Assembly (NCBI GenBank): GCA_033032175.1
Contig: CM065322.1
Span: 11,966,001 to 12,030,000 of the forward strand
Source of the DNA: Saturnia japonica
Taxonomy: Eukaryota; Arthropoda; Insecta; Lepidoptera; Saturniidae
Direction: 5' to 3'
Length of the DNA stretch: 64,000 nt
The notes below the pieces were generated by a model. It worked only from the letters and a program-made list of their open reading frames with translations, was not told where the DNA came from and ran no database searches. The position numbers and the translations under genes are program-made. Of this stretch, positions 20,046-33,472 are shown one piece after another. Position 1 is the stretch's first letter, and each line of letters opens with the position of its first letter.

Positions 20046-23000
20046 ATGTTAAAAGTTTTGTCAATTGTTTTGGCCATTTTTATGGTGGTGGTGGTGAGTG
20101 ACGCATATAAAATATTAGTAGTTTTTCCCATACCTGGTAAAAGCCATAGCATCCTCGGTTATGGGATAGTGAACCATTTGCTGAAAGCGGGACATGAGGT
20201 TTGTGATGAATCATTTAGTGTATCTACATAATTAGACGAAATAGTTATAATATCGAAGGACATCTAATTTTTGTCAATGGGCTCCAATAAATATATCGTC
20301 TTACAGTAAAACAACAATCATTGGGATAAGCCATTGTAACAATTAATAACTAATTAGCGATCACCCTAAGCTCCAAATTCGACCTGCGACTTTTTGATCA
20401 TAGACTATTTTTTGTTTGATATTTGCAGTATTCATAAACATAAACAATGAGTATTATCTACATCACTCGCTTTCACTTTTAGTTGAGTGACAATGTCAAT
20501 ATTTTGAAGGGTCTAAGTTCAATGGCACTGCCCGACCCGACAACCCAGGACAGGTTGATCTGGCGTCAGAAAATTAGGAGAGCCGATCCCACCTAAAGTG
20601 GGATAGAGCTAGGAAGAATAAGAATAGACAAAAAACTCTATGAAAATTTATCGATCGACGCTTTATAAAATTCATATTTTTATTTGTATAATTTTTTTAA
20701 AGTATAATATATTTAGAAAATATTTTTAATATCAATGCTTGTAATTTTCTAATTTTCAGGTCACATATATCACGCCTTTTGTTGAAAATGATGGAAGTCC
20801 AAACCTAAATCAAATTAACATCAGCAGTGACGTAGATTTTACAACGGGTATGTAATCAGAATATGACCTTATATTTATTTTTGTTATTTATTCGAGGGTG
20901 TGGCTAACGTTGTGTATGCGAGATAATATAACGGTATTTTAACTTAAATAAAAATGATTTAAGCAAAATATCACCAGAGCAATGAGGATCTGATGATGTT
21001 CAAGTTATTACCAACGTAAACTTTTAATAGCCACTCTACTTGTACACTCACGCGCAACGGCGAGCGAGAACAACGAATACGGGAATACGGAGGCGATTTG
21101 TAACCACCTGTCCTATGATACCGTCATTCAGTGGCTTCCTACAACCTTTACGAGGTTATCGTACCACCTTGTTTGCGGTTATAATTCAGATAATGAGAAG
21201 TAATTATATCTTCTTAATTTTGGGGTTAACATTTATCATAATTTATTGAATCAACAATTTCTTTGCCTCGTCCGCCTGAAACTAATTAACATTTGTGACG
21301 TTTTTTGCTTCAATTAATCATTTACTGTGGATTTTCGCCTGTATCCCCGAAGGGTTAGGCAGAGGTATATTACACCCACAGTTCACCGAGTAGTTTTTTT
21401 AGGTCCCATGTAATAGGGGGCGAGCCTATTGTCATTAATTGGACACAAAACCAAACTCCGAGCTGCTACTGAGAATTTCCATAGAAAAACCCAATAACGC
21501 TTCGCTCGACCTGGGAATCGAACTCAGTTGATGACTCAATAAAATAAGATTAAATGTTTGTGTTTTAGACTGCGTGTTACTCGATGGCTTTTTTTTTCTT
21601 CAGAAAACAACCTTAATGTTTTAAGTGTTAACGTGTTAAGGTATCAAGAATCTTTTTACTTTTACTTTTTAAACTATCAAAATTATAACATACATGTTAA
21701 TCTAAGGGGTTAAAATATTTGCAATTAATGTGTGTGTATCAGTTATTATTATTTGTTTATAGAAGATTTGCTCAATTTGAAGTACCTAATAGATAACAAA
21801 ATAAACATGGATTTCCACACAGTAGTGTCTATAATGCTGGACATAAACGTGGCAGCAATTAAAAATGAAAAAGTTCAAAAGCTGATTATGGATCCGGAAA
21901 TTAAATTCGATTTAGTTATAGCAGAATGGCTTTCCAATGAAATGGGTGCTGTGTAAGTAAACGTTTATAATTACTTTTATGGGAAGTATGCGTGAACGAA
22001 ATCAATAAACACTTCATTCGGTCTAATTCTGAACCCTACCAAGAGTCAAATTGTGATAGTGATCAGTCAGTTGCCATGCCACTTATTGTAAGATAACTGA
22101 TGAAATTTAGATATGCGACCAATGACCTTAAATATCTGAAAAGAAACCGCATAGAAAAGGTTGTGGGGGCCTGTAGTTAGTAGAGTGAGTGGAATTATTT
22201 TGATGCAAAGAGGACAACATGGTGGTTTCCATACACTTTATCTAGATCTACGAAATGAAGTATGTACATTTTATGATTGTTTTCCATAAGCATTTATTTG
22301 ATTACGTACTTTAATTTTGCCAATTTTTGCACATATAGTATGCAAAAACTAATTTATTTCTTTTAGTTAAATTAATTAGTAGGATTACTAATTATATAAT
22401 TTAATTTTCTCTAAATGAAAACATCATTGTGTTATTTTAGGTATGCAGCAGTCTTTGATGCACCACTGATTTGGGTTTGTACCACAGAGCAACATTCTAT
22501 GATCTTGCGGTTAATCGATGAACATCTTCACCCAGCTTACAATGTGGGACTGATTTCCACTCATGTCACTCCATTGACTTTCCTTCAGCGTGTAGAAGAA
22601 CTGTTTATACAAACGTATATGATTTACTACTGCAACATGTAAGTATTTTACTTATTATTGGGATAAAAGCATTTCTTAGTGGGTCGGTAACAATTGAATT
22701 TTCGTGCATTTAATTTCGAGGAGACATAAACACATATTTTTTACTAACTTAATATTTAATTGATTAATTTATTAGAATATTTCGAGTTCATTCTTATCAT
22801 AACTGTTATAAAATGATCAGTGCTACTACGTTTAATGAAGAACTATGAAATATTAATCACATATTCGATACATTGTTCCTAAAAATTGTACTAGATTTTA
22901 ATGAATATAAAATGCAAAGTTTTTTAATAACAAGCTAAGTCTAAAAACAAAAAGCACAGCAATTGTTACATATTATGCAATAGTTAGGTATAATATCATA

Positions 23001-25723
23001 GTCATTAAATTTTAGGTACGCTGATGTCCAGCAAAGAGATATATACAACAGGATAATCGTTCCAATAATATTGAAAAAGGGAAGAAAAGCACCGACATTT
23101 GATGAAGTGAGATACAATGCTTCATTGGTCTTGGGAAATGCACATGTGTCAATGGGCGAAGCGACAAGGCTACCGCAAAACTACAAACCAATAGGCGGGT
23201 ATCATATTGACGATAACGTGAATCCTTTGCCTGAGGTACTGACAAAACTAAAATTTATTTACCTTATTCGCTACAACATTAAAGAGTACATATTTGATAT
23301 GTAGCTTAAACCGACCTCCTACATAAATCTATGATTTATTATAACTGGCGTTAAATGTTGTAAATATGGACACGGTTATAACTTATGTTGGGATAAACAA
23401 AATGAACATCATTTCGTAGACACAAGTAATGTCATACTATAAAAATGCATACCGTTTCAAAAATTACGGAAATCGATTTGCCCTAAGACAACCTATGTTT
23501 TAATGGACTGAAAGATACGAAAAGTCGATATTCGAGTAATAAAAATATATATGTCAGCGCAAAGACTTCATCTATCGTTAAAAAATCACCAAACTACCGC
23601 CAATTAACTTCATTGCAGTCAAAACATGTTTGTGTAACAAGTTTGGCTTGTTTCGAATACACTCGACTACTATCGGAGAAATCTATTTAAATACGATCGA
23701 CATTTCAGGCAAGAACCCAAGCCCGGTGAAACTGTAAAGGCCATCTAAGGTTTCAGGGCTCTTATGGCTAACGGTGTAGTCAGTTCGAAACAAAAATGAG
23801 GCAAGGAACATTGTCGCTTGAATTGTCAAACCGTTCACGAATTTAACGTTTCCGAAAAAATGCTTTTATCACTATTTATCGATTTTATGACTTTAGTCTA
23901 GACTATGATAACACTTTTTATTGATGTTATAGTAAAATTTCAGCTGTACATCATTATATCATAATAATTTTATTGCAGAACTTACAAAAGATTATGGACA
24001 ATGCCCGAGACGGAGTGATATACTTCAGTATGGGTTCTAATTTGAAAAGTAAGGATTGGCCAGTTGAGATCAAGAATGGACTTTTGAAGGTGTTTAGTGG
24101 ACTCAAGCAAACGGTTATTTGGAAATTCGAGGAAGAATTTCCTAATATTCCTAAAAATGTTCATATTTTAAAATGGGCTCCTCAAGCAAGCATTTTGTGT
24201 TAGTATCAAAATCAAACCTCCAATCAAAGCATTCAGAAGCGGCTATTCCAACATCGGCTTCCATTTGTTCAAATAGCATTTAAAAAAAAAAGTAATTATT
24301 TGGATTAGTACAGACATTTTTAACAATTTTTTGGCTGTTGCCACGTATTGATCGAGCACATCGTTAGCTGCATATCAATTGGTTTTCAAAATTAGAATGG
24401 TAGCTATCTAGGTACGCGTTAGACTGTATACTTCCATCATTAATGGAAACGACTTTTATGCAAAACAGAGTTAAAAAAAGAAAGTTTGATCGATAAGATT
24501 ATTTTTATCAGCAAGTTACAAAAATCTGTTAATAAATTAAGTAATATTTAGACCATTTAAATGTACTCTCAAGAAAAAGGGCGTATCCAAGTTTTTGTTC
24601 AGAGGGGGCTGAGGGTAGGTAGGTAAGAGAAGACTAATATTATGTATAATCTACCTGTATAATTGCTTTCTCTATTAACAACTCTCATAATAATGCTGGA
24701 GTATTTTGCATTGTATGCAAGTCAGCCAGCACTCGGCATAACCACACCCTGCTACCTGATGACTTCATTGCTCGTACCTGGCTGGCTACTGTCAACTAGT
24801 TTACTCAGGGAATAAGACAAATACTGTGTAACATTTTATTTCAGCACATCCAAACTGTGTTCTCTTTATCACTCATGGTGGTTTGTTATCAACTACAGAG
24901 GCTATACACTTCGGAGTGCCGATTATTGGAATTCCTGTATTTGGAGACCAGTTTGCTAATGTAATGAGAGCTGTCAATAGAGGTTTCGCAAAAAAGGTCG
25001 ATTTGAGTTACAATTTAGCTGATGACTTAAAAATTGTAATCGAGGATATTATTAATAATCCTAAGTGAGTTCTCCTTTATAATTTGTTTTATAATTTTGA
25101 TACTTTTGTAGATTAGTTTAGTTATTTTGTCGATGAATTCGATTGATTCGAAAACTCGAATAGAAAAAGTTTTTTCAATTTTCTTTCTTATTCCTCTTTA
25201 TTCTAATAGAAATGTTTAGTGACATCATATATGCCTTTTATTTTCATATGAATTTGATTATGTTTCGAAATTAGACTTATATGGATGAAGTGAATAATTA
25301 ATATGATACATGATTTCAGCCTCAGTTATATCGTTCCTGGAGACGTGAACAAGGTGGTTAAAAATTTAGCTTGTATGCCCTATTATAAGCACGCTGATGA
25401 GTAAATAATATAATTCAGTATGTTGTAAATAACTTTTTAAAAATTTCAGGTACAGAAATAAGGTTCTAGAATTGTCGTTGATATACCATGACCGGCCAAT
25501 GCGTCCTGGTGTAGAACTAGTGCATTGGGTGGAACACGTTGCAAAAACGCGAGGTGCGCCGCATCTGCGTTCTCCTGCACTGATGGTGCCCTGGTACCAA
25601 AAGTTATATCTCGATCTAGCTGCTTTAGTTTTAGTAGCTTTATTTGTTATTTTAAAACTGTCAAAACTTCTATTTACTTTTATTTTCTCAAAAGAGACAG
25701 ATTTGTATAAGAAAAAGAATTAA
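20046..25723 (+). CDS. UGT-A: UDP-glycosyltransferase, UGT40-like, 8 coding exons, 520 aa, intact
   Basis: Coding exons: 20046-20198, 20760-20847, 21763-21952, 22441-22638, 23016-23235, 23979-24198, 24845-25064, 25450-25723. All junctions are GT..AG with matching phases and the sum is exactly 521 codons. Residues 1-20 are a signal peptide. The mature start YKILVVFP leads to His34 (GKSHSILG), the catalytic base that activates the acceptor hydroxyl. Exon 6 has FSMGSNLKSKDWP and WAPQASIL. Exon 7 holds the UGT signature with FITHGGLLSTTEA (364-376) and the donor-binding Asp391-Gln392. Residues about 484-509 are the membrane anchor and KKKN at the end is an ER-retention dilysine. The enzyme should sit in the ER membrane facing the lumen and transfer glucose from UDP-glucose to lipophilic toxins or endogenous compounds. 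The donor after exon 1 is unusual (gtttgt), shared with UGT-B. The UGT40 assignment rests on the N-terminal motif and is less certain than the superfamily. Confidence 0.93.
20500..20630 (+). mobile_element. LINE 3' fragment in UGT-A intron 1
   Basis: The stretch translates to pieces like TTQDRLIWRQKIRRADPT, the C-terminal end of an RTE/endonuclease-RT type ORF. It is short and interrupted by stops. Confidence 0.5.
21330..21545 (-). repeat. SINE family S2 copy in UGT-A intron 2
   Basis: 'cccgaagggttaggcagaggt', 'aaccaaactccgagctgctactgagaattt' and the tRNA-like 'gggaatcgaactcagttgatgactc' end are shared with 54625-54850 in UGT-C intron 5. On the minus strand the last motif is a B-box-like GTTCGATTCCC. 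Confidence 0.7.
23695..23800 (+). repeat. A-tailed repeat fragment in UGT-A intron 5
   Basis: Carries the 'ccggtgaaactgtaaaggcc...ggctaacggtgtagtcagttcg' end of the family described at 515-1055. The matching place in UGT-B intron 5 (42240-42335) has the same fragment, so this insertion predates the A/B duplication. Confidence 0.7.
25320..25404 (+). other. Possible alternative terminal exon (or exon relic) in UGT-A intron 7
   Basis: 'tgatttcag' is a good acceptor. Joining here after exon 7 keeps the phase and adds about 27 residues containing IVPGDVNKVVKNLACMP before a TAA at 25402-25404. A relative at about 44135-44225 in UGT-B keeps the protein pattern (IFPGRVNIVVQDLAVMP) but has lost the acceptor AG and one base. 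A transcript using it would encode a UGT without membrane anchor. No AATAAA follows closely. It may be only a relic. Confidence 0.35.
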
Positions 25724-26170
25724 TCATTAAAGTTAAGTTCATAATTTTATTGTAGTATTTAAATATAAAACTTTTTTTCTTTATTATTTTTATTTATTTA
25801 TTCTATTGTATTATATTATTTATGATTGTTCCCTGTACTATATATATTGCGGGCAGTCAGCTAGATAAGCATTTGTAAGAGTGTTCCTGGCCGCTGGGTT
25901 AATGTAGTTCTCTCAGGCAATGAACCATTGGAGAATCCCAACAGCACTCGTGCCAAGGCGAAAGTCAATCGTTACCTGGATATGCATAGGATGATCCCGA
26001 AACGCGACACGCTAAATTGAGTCACTATGAAGGGTTTTTTACGACCCTATCGCAATTTCCTCGTTTGTACTCAACAGGGTGTACCGCATGCAGGTGAAGT
26101 TGGCATGGGCGTCTCAGTGCTGAAGATGTAATTTGACACCTCTTACACCTTAATACAGAATCTATCACGA
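25724..26170. other. Intergenic 3' of UGT-A
   Basis: AT-rich. No AATAAA directly after the stop was noted; 25780-25830 contains TTTATTTATT runs. 25900-26110 has a higher GC content but no recognisable coding. Confidence 0.3.
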
Positions 26171-27030
26171 GTATGCGCACACCAACTCACCAAATTTTCA
26201 TGGCAATTAGGATGAATGTTTCAAAATTTGGTCCCTAAGAAGGCATTTATGAACGTCAAAACACTACTACCGGTTCGGAAAACATTCCAGTCATTGAGAA
26301 GAACCGGCAACAAAGTTAATTGAGTTTATGTTTTTTTTTTTTCAACTGTATAAATAGGTATCATATAGTACAATAATTATTATATTGTGGATGCACAGAG
26401 AGGGAGTTACTTCCAGACATCACCATCATTATAACATAATGATAACCTTTTGACAGTAAGATTCGCTTGACATGGTCCTTATTCATGTTGTCCGGCAAAT
26501 CAATAATTTGCATCGGGATCTTATTATAGAACCTGACCCTATTACCCGAAAAAAAAATTATTAGTCCTAACAAAACACCTACCTACCTACACGGTACGAA
26601 AAATTTACCTCTATTTCTAGTATTAATATTGTGCAGATCTTTGACAAAATCTAACTTGATTAAGTTTTTACGAATGTACAATAACTTATCGAGGATGTAT
26701 TGGGAGGGCAAAGTTAAGATATTCAATTCCTGGAATTTGTTCTTTAGTGATTCGCGAGGTCTCAGGTTGTAGATTGCTTGAATTACCCGCTTTTGTAATA
26801 TAAATATAGTATTTACCTCAGCTGCTGTACCCCGCAGCAAAAATACCGTAAGACATTAAGCTATGGAAGTAGACTAATTTATCAGAGGCAATATCTGTTA
26901 ACTGGCGAATCTTACGTACTGCGAATGCAGCAGAGCTTAATCGTCCCGCCAAAGTTTTAATATGCGGACCCCCTTGTAATTTTGAATCAAGCCTAATACC
27001 CAAAAAGACAGTATTATCAACTAAGCCTAC
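26170..27030 (-). mobile_element. LINE (Jockey/CR1-like) 3' end, decayed
   Basis: Minus-strand fragments include LGI/MGIRLDSKLQGGPHIKTLAGR, SSAAFAVRKIRQLTDIASDK and YFHSLMSYGIFAAGY (about 27003-26818), then VNTIFILQKRVIQAIYNLRPRESL (26840-26583) and VRFYNKIPMQIIDLP (about 26540-26480). This is the standard order of a Jockey/CR1 reverse-transcriptase C-terminus. Frames change at least twice. The 3' UTR ends near 26170 with 'cggttcggaaaacattccagtcattgagaagaaccgg', also found at 44820 and 46960 in the other orientation. Confidence 0.85.
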
Positions 27031-27649
27031 TAAATTCCCTTATATCTTGATACTACTATAAACGCGTTCAACGTTGAGTTAGGAAAATCAATCAATCTTT
27101 ACTTTTGTTTGTATGTAGCAATAAATTAATTACATCAAACCATTAGGATAGAAAGATTTAGGAACGCACAGTGTACAAACATACAAACATTCATTTTGAC
27201 GTGAAACGTTATTAAAATCACATCGAAACATACATTTATGGGACGAATATTTTATACAAAACTAAATTAAATTAATGTTGTCTAAAATACTTGAACGATG
27301 AAAATAAATGAACGGCAAATATAAAACAAAAGTATTTAATTACATTTAACGATATTATCCTTATTAATTTTCGGTGTATATAATATATTTACATGTAATC
27401 TAATCCAGAAAGTAAACTTTAATAAGTTTGTCAAATGGAATGTAGGTATTAAAGTGAAAAAATCAATAGAAAGTAAATCAGAGTTCTCCTCAATCTAACA
27501 TAAACTGACCACAAACATACATTGATAACAGTGATTCAGCTCTGACTTTTATGTTTGTTACTCAATCACGCTGAAACGACTGAACGGTTTTAGGTGAAAT
27601 TTGGCGCACAGATAGTATAGACTATCACTGAACCCGAACCTGAATTATA

Positions 27650-28620
27650 TATATACTAGCTGATAACCACAACTTTGTCTGGGAATAATTGGATATACAC
27701 CAAATGATCCCGGAAAGCAAGAATAAAAAAAAAACAGTGTTAGGCTTATCACCATGTGTACGGTGGTCGCGATCCCTATCACTTCGTTATACTGTATAGT
27801 ATAAATCGACTGATATTTGAACACGTCAAACCAAAAGAAAATCACAGATGGGTTTTTGATGGTGTATGGTGATTATGATCCTTGCCACCTTGCTTATTTA
27901 CTGCATATACACAGACTGATACCGTAACGCGACAAACCTGAATAAAATCCGTGATGGATTTGTCACAATGTGTGTGGTATTGTAATTATATGGCAATATG
28001 AATCCAACACATTAAACGTCTCAAAAAAACTTCAAAATAATTAAAATCCTCCCTTAATGTACCTACCGCCTTACAGGTGATTATTGAAAAATGCGAAATC
28101 CCTTTTATTTCGTACTAAAAGCATAAATATGAATTTTCATATCCTTAATTTGAGACATGATAGGTTCTTCATACAAACTTTCATTCCATATTTCACCCCA
28201 TCCAGTTTTATTTTCAAGACAAAAAGTAGGCTGTGGTCTTCTCTAAGGTCAATATATCTGTATGCTAAAATTCATCATAATTGTTTTGATGGGTTCTTCA
28301 TACAAACTTTCATCCCTTATTTCATCCCTTTAAGTTTTATTTTCGCGACAAACGGTGGTCTATGTCATTCTCCAATATCCAATATATCACGATATTAAAA
28401 TTGATCCAAATTGGTTTGATGAGTTCTTCATACATAATTTCATCACTTATTTCACACCTTAAAGTTTTATTTTCACTATAAAAGGTAGCCCATGTCCTTT
28501 CCTAAGATCTAATAGATCTTTAAATCAAAATTAATCAAAATTGGTTCAGCGGCTTAGATGTGAAAGCATAACAGACAGATAGACAGAGTTTCTTTCGCAT
28601 TTATAATATTAGTAAAGTAG
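27650..28620 (+). repeat. Second copy of the tandem-array repeat family
   Basis: It begins 'actagctgataaccac', contains about two units of the ~108-bp array (27740-27990), then 'gttcttcatacaaactttcat' subrepeats, and ends 'tttctttcgcatttataatattagta' at about 28615. The frame at 28084-28398 is generated by the subrepeats. Confidence 0.75.
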
Positions 28621-30690
28621 TATAGTATAGTAGGATTTCTATTTTAGAGATGTAGCATAACTTAAATCGAATGTTGGTTTTACGATTATCGAGTTTTTTT
28701 ATTCTATATTTTCGATAATACGATTATACTTCAATTGATAGAGAGGTGTTGTAAGCTGTCTAAATGGAAACACTTAATATTATATTATACACGAAGTTTA
28801 CTTATATTATATTGAGTGCCTCACGCCAAACAAAAATAATAGTCATTATTCATCCATTTTATATACGTACTTCGTTCCGTATTACTGCATTAAAAATTAA
28901 GGAATCATGAAAATGTATTTTTTTATTTGATATAAAACACTACTATAAAATCAAATGAATAAACAATGTTCGATGAATTTGACCATTTTTTTGCTCTACT
29001 CTAGTATAATTTTTTTTTTTCATTTTTTTTTTTTTTTTTTAAACTCACAAATCAATCAAATCAAATCATAAGTAGGTCTTATAAATATTAAAAAATGCAT
29101 TACGAATAATGAGTGATCGACAAGGGTACACACAACACGACAACACACTGTTTATGCACAGTGTACAGACTAAAAATATAATTACGATGAATGATAACTA
29201 TTGAATCGATTTGTAAATACAAATCTACCTATTTAAGGATTTATTTTTACAAATTTTTATTTGGTTTGCAACGTTCGTATAAAAGTAACTAAGTATGTAT
29301 ATAACATTCGAAATTTAAAAAGTATTTTTCAATCACTTCCTAATATCCCTTGCGATAAAAATTGCCACGGTACCATGAAGATGTAGAGTCTGGAACTCCT
29401 TGATGGTAAATGCTGAAATAGTCGAATTAGAGTTAATTTGTTAACATGATGCCGAGGGTCTGAAGAAGGAACCGAATGATCGCCACATCTTGATGGCAAA
29501 TGACCTTAATCCTTTTTTCCCAATAAATATCTGTTAGACCATTAAGAACAACTAGGTGCAGGCTTGGCCTGTATTTAATTTGGGTTGCATCAGCATGTAA
29601 CGTCTCCCTACGTTTCTCGTAATTAATTTACACTGAGTCCGTACTTTTAAATACATCGTAACTCTCAAGTAGTAAGTGTTAAACATCATACAACCTCCCC
29701 TTTGACATCTCTTACAATCTTATATTTATATATTTTTCCGTGTGCCCCATACTATTTCCCCATTCGCAACATCTAAAGAGTTACCTACTTTTGATCTCCT
29801 TAGAGGATGAAATTACAAAAACAGTTTTTTTGTGCTCGATAGCTGATGTGCGTACAATATGCAAGGACCTACTCAAGGCTGCTCAATTTATTTTAGAGAT
29901 GTGGCATAATGGAAAACGAACAACAACTAACAAGACAACTACTAACTACCAAGACAACCAACAACCAACTACTAACAACTAATAAATAAATAGATAATAA
30001 ATCTAATAAATAAATATGAGGACAGAATTTCACACACGGCCATTTAATTCATTTAATTAACTAACAAGACAAATTTGATATAAATAATACTTAGTTGTTT
30101 ACGGCCAAGATAGATTCAGATATAAAAGGTTAAATATTTAAAATGAATAAAGTTTTCAATTAAAGATAGATTAGTAACAGTTGACAGGCAAATTTAAATG
30201 CCTTGGTGGGACCGCTTTATGGCCCGCGGGTCAGGGTCTCGGTAGCCTTAATCTATCCCAATGGATTAAGATCACATGTCTGTCAGTCAGTCTTAGTAGC
30301 TTTTTTTTGTTGGTATTTTGTAGAGGTCTTTGAACAGTCTGCCCTAATGTCAGTTTTAGTAGTTAGTGGTGAATTATTTTTAAGTAAAAAGGCAGTTAAG
30401 GGCAGCGGTTAAAATGTATTACGCAGCGATAACCAATAAAATTCATCATCTAGCCGTAATTGTTTATTCGCCTTTGTATTCATTAGACCTTAAATTTTAA
30501 TAAAAGTTACGATTTAACCTTTTACGAACACGAACACTGAATATTAGGGTGTAATGACACTGGACAGTTATTTAAAAGGAAGAACAAATTTGTTCAGATT
30601 ATTTTTGTAAAATAAGTTTTCTTTTCGAGAGATTAAAATAAAGCCAAAGCTAACGAAGCTATAAAAACAAGACTGCAGAGTTTTAATCAT
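28621..30690. other. Intergenic, no gene seen
   Basis: AT-rich with T runs near 29010-29040 and a short 'caacaactaacaagac' simple repeat at 29920-29985. The frames at 29740-29982 and 30203-30412 lack domains, a plausible context or splice sites. Confidence 0.35.
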
Positions 30691-30749
30691 CTGTGTTAGG
30701 ACGTTGACGTGGGAAATACGTCATGCTGCGTGGAGAGGACACGATAATT

Positions 30750-31100
30750 GTGGGGACCTTTTCCCTTTTTTGGTTAGTTAGACTTAGACCAAATTGCCAA
30801 ATTACTAAATGAATATACTTACGTATGTTTTTTTCTTTCTCCCAGAAGGCAGGAACACGTATATATGTATAGTTAGTTACATCAAATTTTACGAATAGGG
30901 AATTAATTAGATCGCGAATTATTTGCATGTAACGGCAACAGCTCGAACTGAGGTTCGGCCACTTTGGCACTCTTAAGCTTGTTGACCCGCTTATCGCAGC
31001 TGAGTGCCTTCCGCGCTCTCCCCCAAATCTGGTGAAGTTGTCAAAGCCTTTAATGGCTCCAGGGCCTTTAAGGCTGATAGTATAGTCAGTTCGAAAAAAA
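30750..31100 (+). repeat. A-tailed SINE-like copy
   Basis: 'tctcccagaaggcaggaacacgtatatatg', 'ggccactttggcactctta' and 'ggtgaagttgtcaaagcc...gatagtatagtcagttcgaaaaaaaa' match the family at 515-1055. Confidence 0.75.
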
Positions 31101-31255
31101 ATGCCGAGAGGCTAGCAGGGCAGCAGGGTAGCATGACAGCAGTGAGCGGAGATAGATGCCGATCTTTTATTGGTCCTCGTTGTTTTTCGATTGTACTATG
31201 CTTATCATCAGGTGTTGTACATTCACTTTGCCAGATATGAATTAAAAAAAAAACT
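31101..31255 (+). repeat. Second A-tailed repeat family fragment
   Basis: 'tagcatgacagcagtg...tggtcctcgttgtttttcgattgtactatgctta.catca' resembles 62885-63010 and ends in an A run at 31241-31251. Confidence 0.5.
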
Positions 31256-32640
31256 TATCATGGGCAATACCACTGAGTCATTATAGCTTGAAAAAATTGA
31301 ACACGATGATGTTTCGAAGGCCTTTTTAGGGTTCCGTACTACATAATGAAAAAATTGAACCCTTATAGGTGATTACTTTGTTGTCCGGCTGTCTCTATAT
31401 CTTTCTGTCTATTCTTGTGTCAAGACCATTTTTCTCAAAAACGACTTCAGGTATAAATTTTAAATTAATATCTTATACTAAGCCTTATGCTGCTTTGAAA
31501 AAACAAGCTTCTAGGTCAACGCATTAAAGAGATACAACATAACGGTAATTCGTAGTTAAAATACCGCACGTGGACCGATTATCAGAACTCTTAGGCTTTA
31601 TATAACCTTCACGCAGACCTACAGTCTTGAAATTTGGCACAAAGAAAGGTCTTTTAACAAAAGTTAAAGAATAAATCCGAAAATAATAAATCTGGAATTC
31701 CGTGTGAAATTATAATAAAACAAATTTATATCCACTTTTATTTAAATTTTTCAAAATAGACTTTAGGTATTATACATCGATTTATAATTAATATTGAATA
31801 CAAATATCTACGCTATTGTAATCGTGTAAAAAAAATGTAGTTTGTAGGTTAACGTAATAAAAAGATATACAACCCTTCATAATAAAGGATTAAAAGTCAC
31901 ACTAACTGACCGAATATCAAAATCAATATCTTTAGAGTACATTTAAGCTGAGTATAGATTTGAATCGTCTCCTACAAGTTATGTATATGCTGTTAAATAT
32001 ATAGTAGTAAACTATAATCCCACCCCTTTATTACGTATTTCTTAATACCAAAGCAATAGCAGACATTTCAAGTATTTGCGTCGTACTGGCAATATCAGAT
32101 TATATTTGGAGAATTTTGGAGCATATATTGAGCAATTATTGCTATAGTTTGTTCATACAAAATACGTAATCAGAGGGCGGGTCACCTTTTTGAGCATATA
32201 ATTTGATAAAACCAATTACAAGTCTTAGGACCGGGTTTTTAATTACATTAGAAAAAAAAAAACTATTTTTAGATAGGTTTCGGTTTTAATTTCTTTTCAC
32301 TTAAAAACACAAAAAAGGAAGGAAGTAATGAAACTGTTGTTTTTTATCATTAAATTAGCTCAGTTATTGCATTCCGAACGACACATATATTTTACCAATC
32401 GTATTTTTTTCTAAAAAAACCGGTCTTTTTCGGTATTTAGTAATAAACGATTATTTTAGGTTTATTCGAACCGGTTCATATCTATAACACAATCATTTAG
32501 TATTTAAATTTAAAATACGTATTGTGGTTTAATGAAATACCTATTTACTATGTTATATTATGTAATGTAATCAGTACGGAACCCTTAGGGAGTGAGTTCC
32601 TTGTCCTATTTTTATATTATTATCATAATAAATATCAGCA
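31256..32640. other. Intergenic, no gene seen
   Basis: Contains old repeat tails such as 'gggttccgtac' at about 31329 and 'cagtacggaacccttagg' at about 32572, which are inverted relative to each other and may bound a ~1.25-kb decayed element. No coding exon seen. Confidence 0.35.
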
Positions 32641-32767
32641 TTCATCATACATGGTAAAGATTCTCTAACAGTAATTATTAGTAAGCACTAAGTACGTCAG
32701 TTATATTATCTAATCTATAGTGATACAGACAAATTAATGTATAAAGGAAGGATATAGTATATCATAC

Positions 32768-33400
32768 TAGCTATGCCCCACGGTTTCACCCGTGTTAATT
32801 TTATTTGAGCAAGTATCCACCGCACTGTCGCTAACACCCGTGCAATGTAGTCTAGTCTACTTCTCACTTCCCGTACTTGGCTATAGCTTGCCAGATTATT
32901 TGACGTTCATTATTAGCGCACCACAACTTAGAGTACATTCTAGTAATATAGCATATAACCTTCTTCAATAAATCCTACTTCCTACTAATATAATAAATAT
33001 GAAAGTGGTGTGTATGTTTGTATGTTTATTACTCAATCACGCGAAAACGGCTGAACGGATATGAATGAAATTAACAACACAGATTGTCTATAACCTGGAA
33101 TAGCACGTAGGGTACTTTTTATCCTGGTAAAATTATAACTTAACCACTCTTATTCTAAAATGCAGTAATATAGCGGGGTGGTAGGGATCGTGTCCACCAT
33201 ACACTTAGTGACAAACTAATTTATAATTTTCTTTTGGTTTGTCGTGTTCTAAGATCAGTCTGTGTATATCCAATAATACGCAGACGAACTCAAATCAAAT
33301 CCGACTGGTAGTTCCACAAATTATTGGCGCGTTCAAACAAACAAGCAAACATATATAAAGAAAAGCAAACAATCTCTTGAGCTTCATTATATTGAAGTTC
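32768..33400 (+). repeat. 'CACGGTTTCACCCG' family and related repeats upstream of UGT-B
   Basis: 32768 starts 'actagctatgccccacggtttcacccgtgttaatttta'. A second repeat (about 32990-33120, 'gtgtatgtttgtatgtttattactcaatcacgc') and an inverted unit of the ~108-bp array (33170-33275) follow. The cluster interrupts a stretch that is continuous in front of UGT-A (18990-19200). Confidence 0.65.
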
Positions 33401-33472
33401 ATCATGAGTTGTATTTTTTATTGTACAAGTTATATTTTTATTGTTTTGCAGTGGTTAAAGTTATTCTTACAG

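Noticed and set aside
29740..30412. Two short frames (80 and 69 codons)
   Set aside because: One ends in a simple Asn/Thr-rich repeat and neither has homology-like motifs or splice support.
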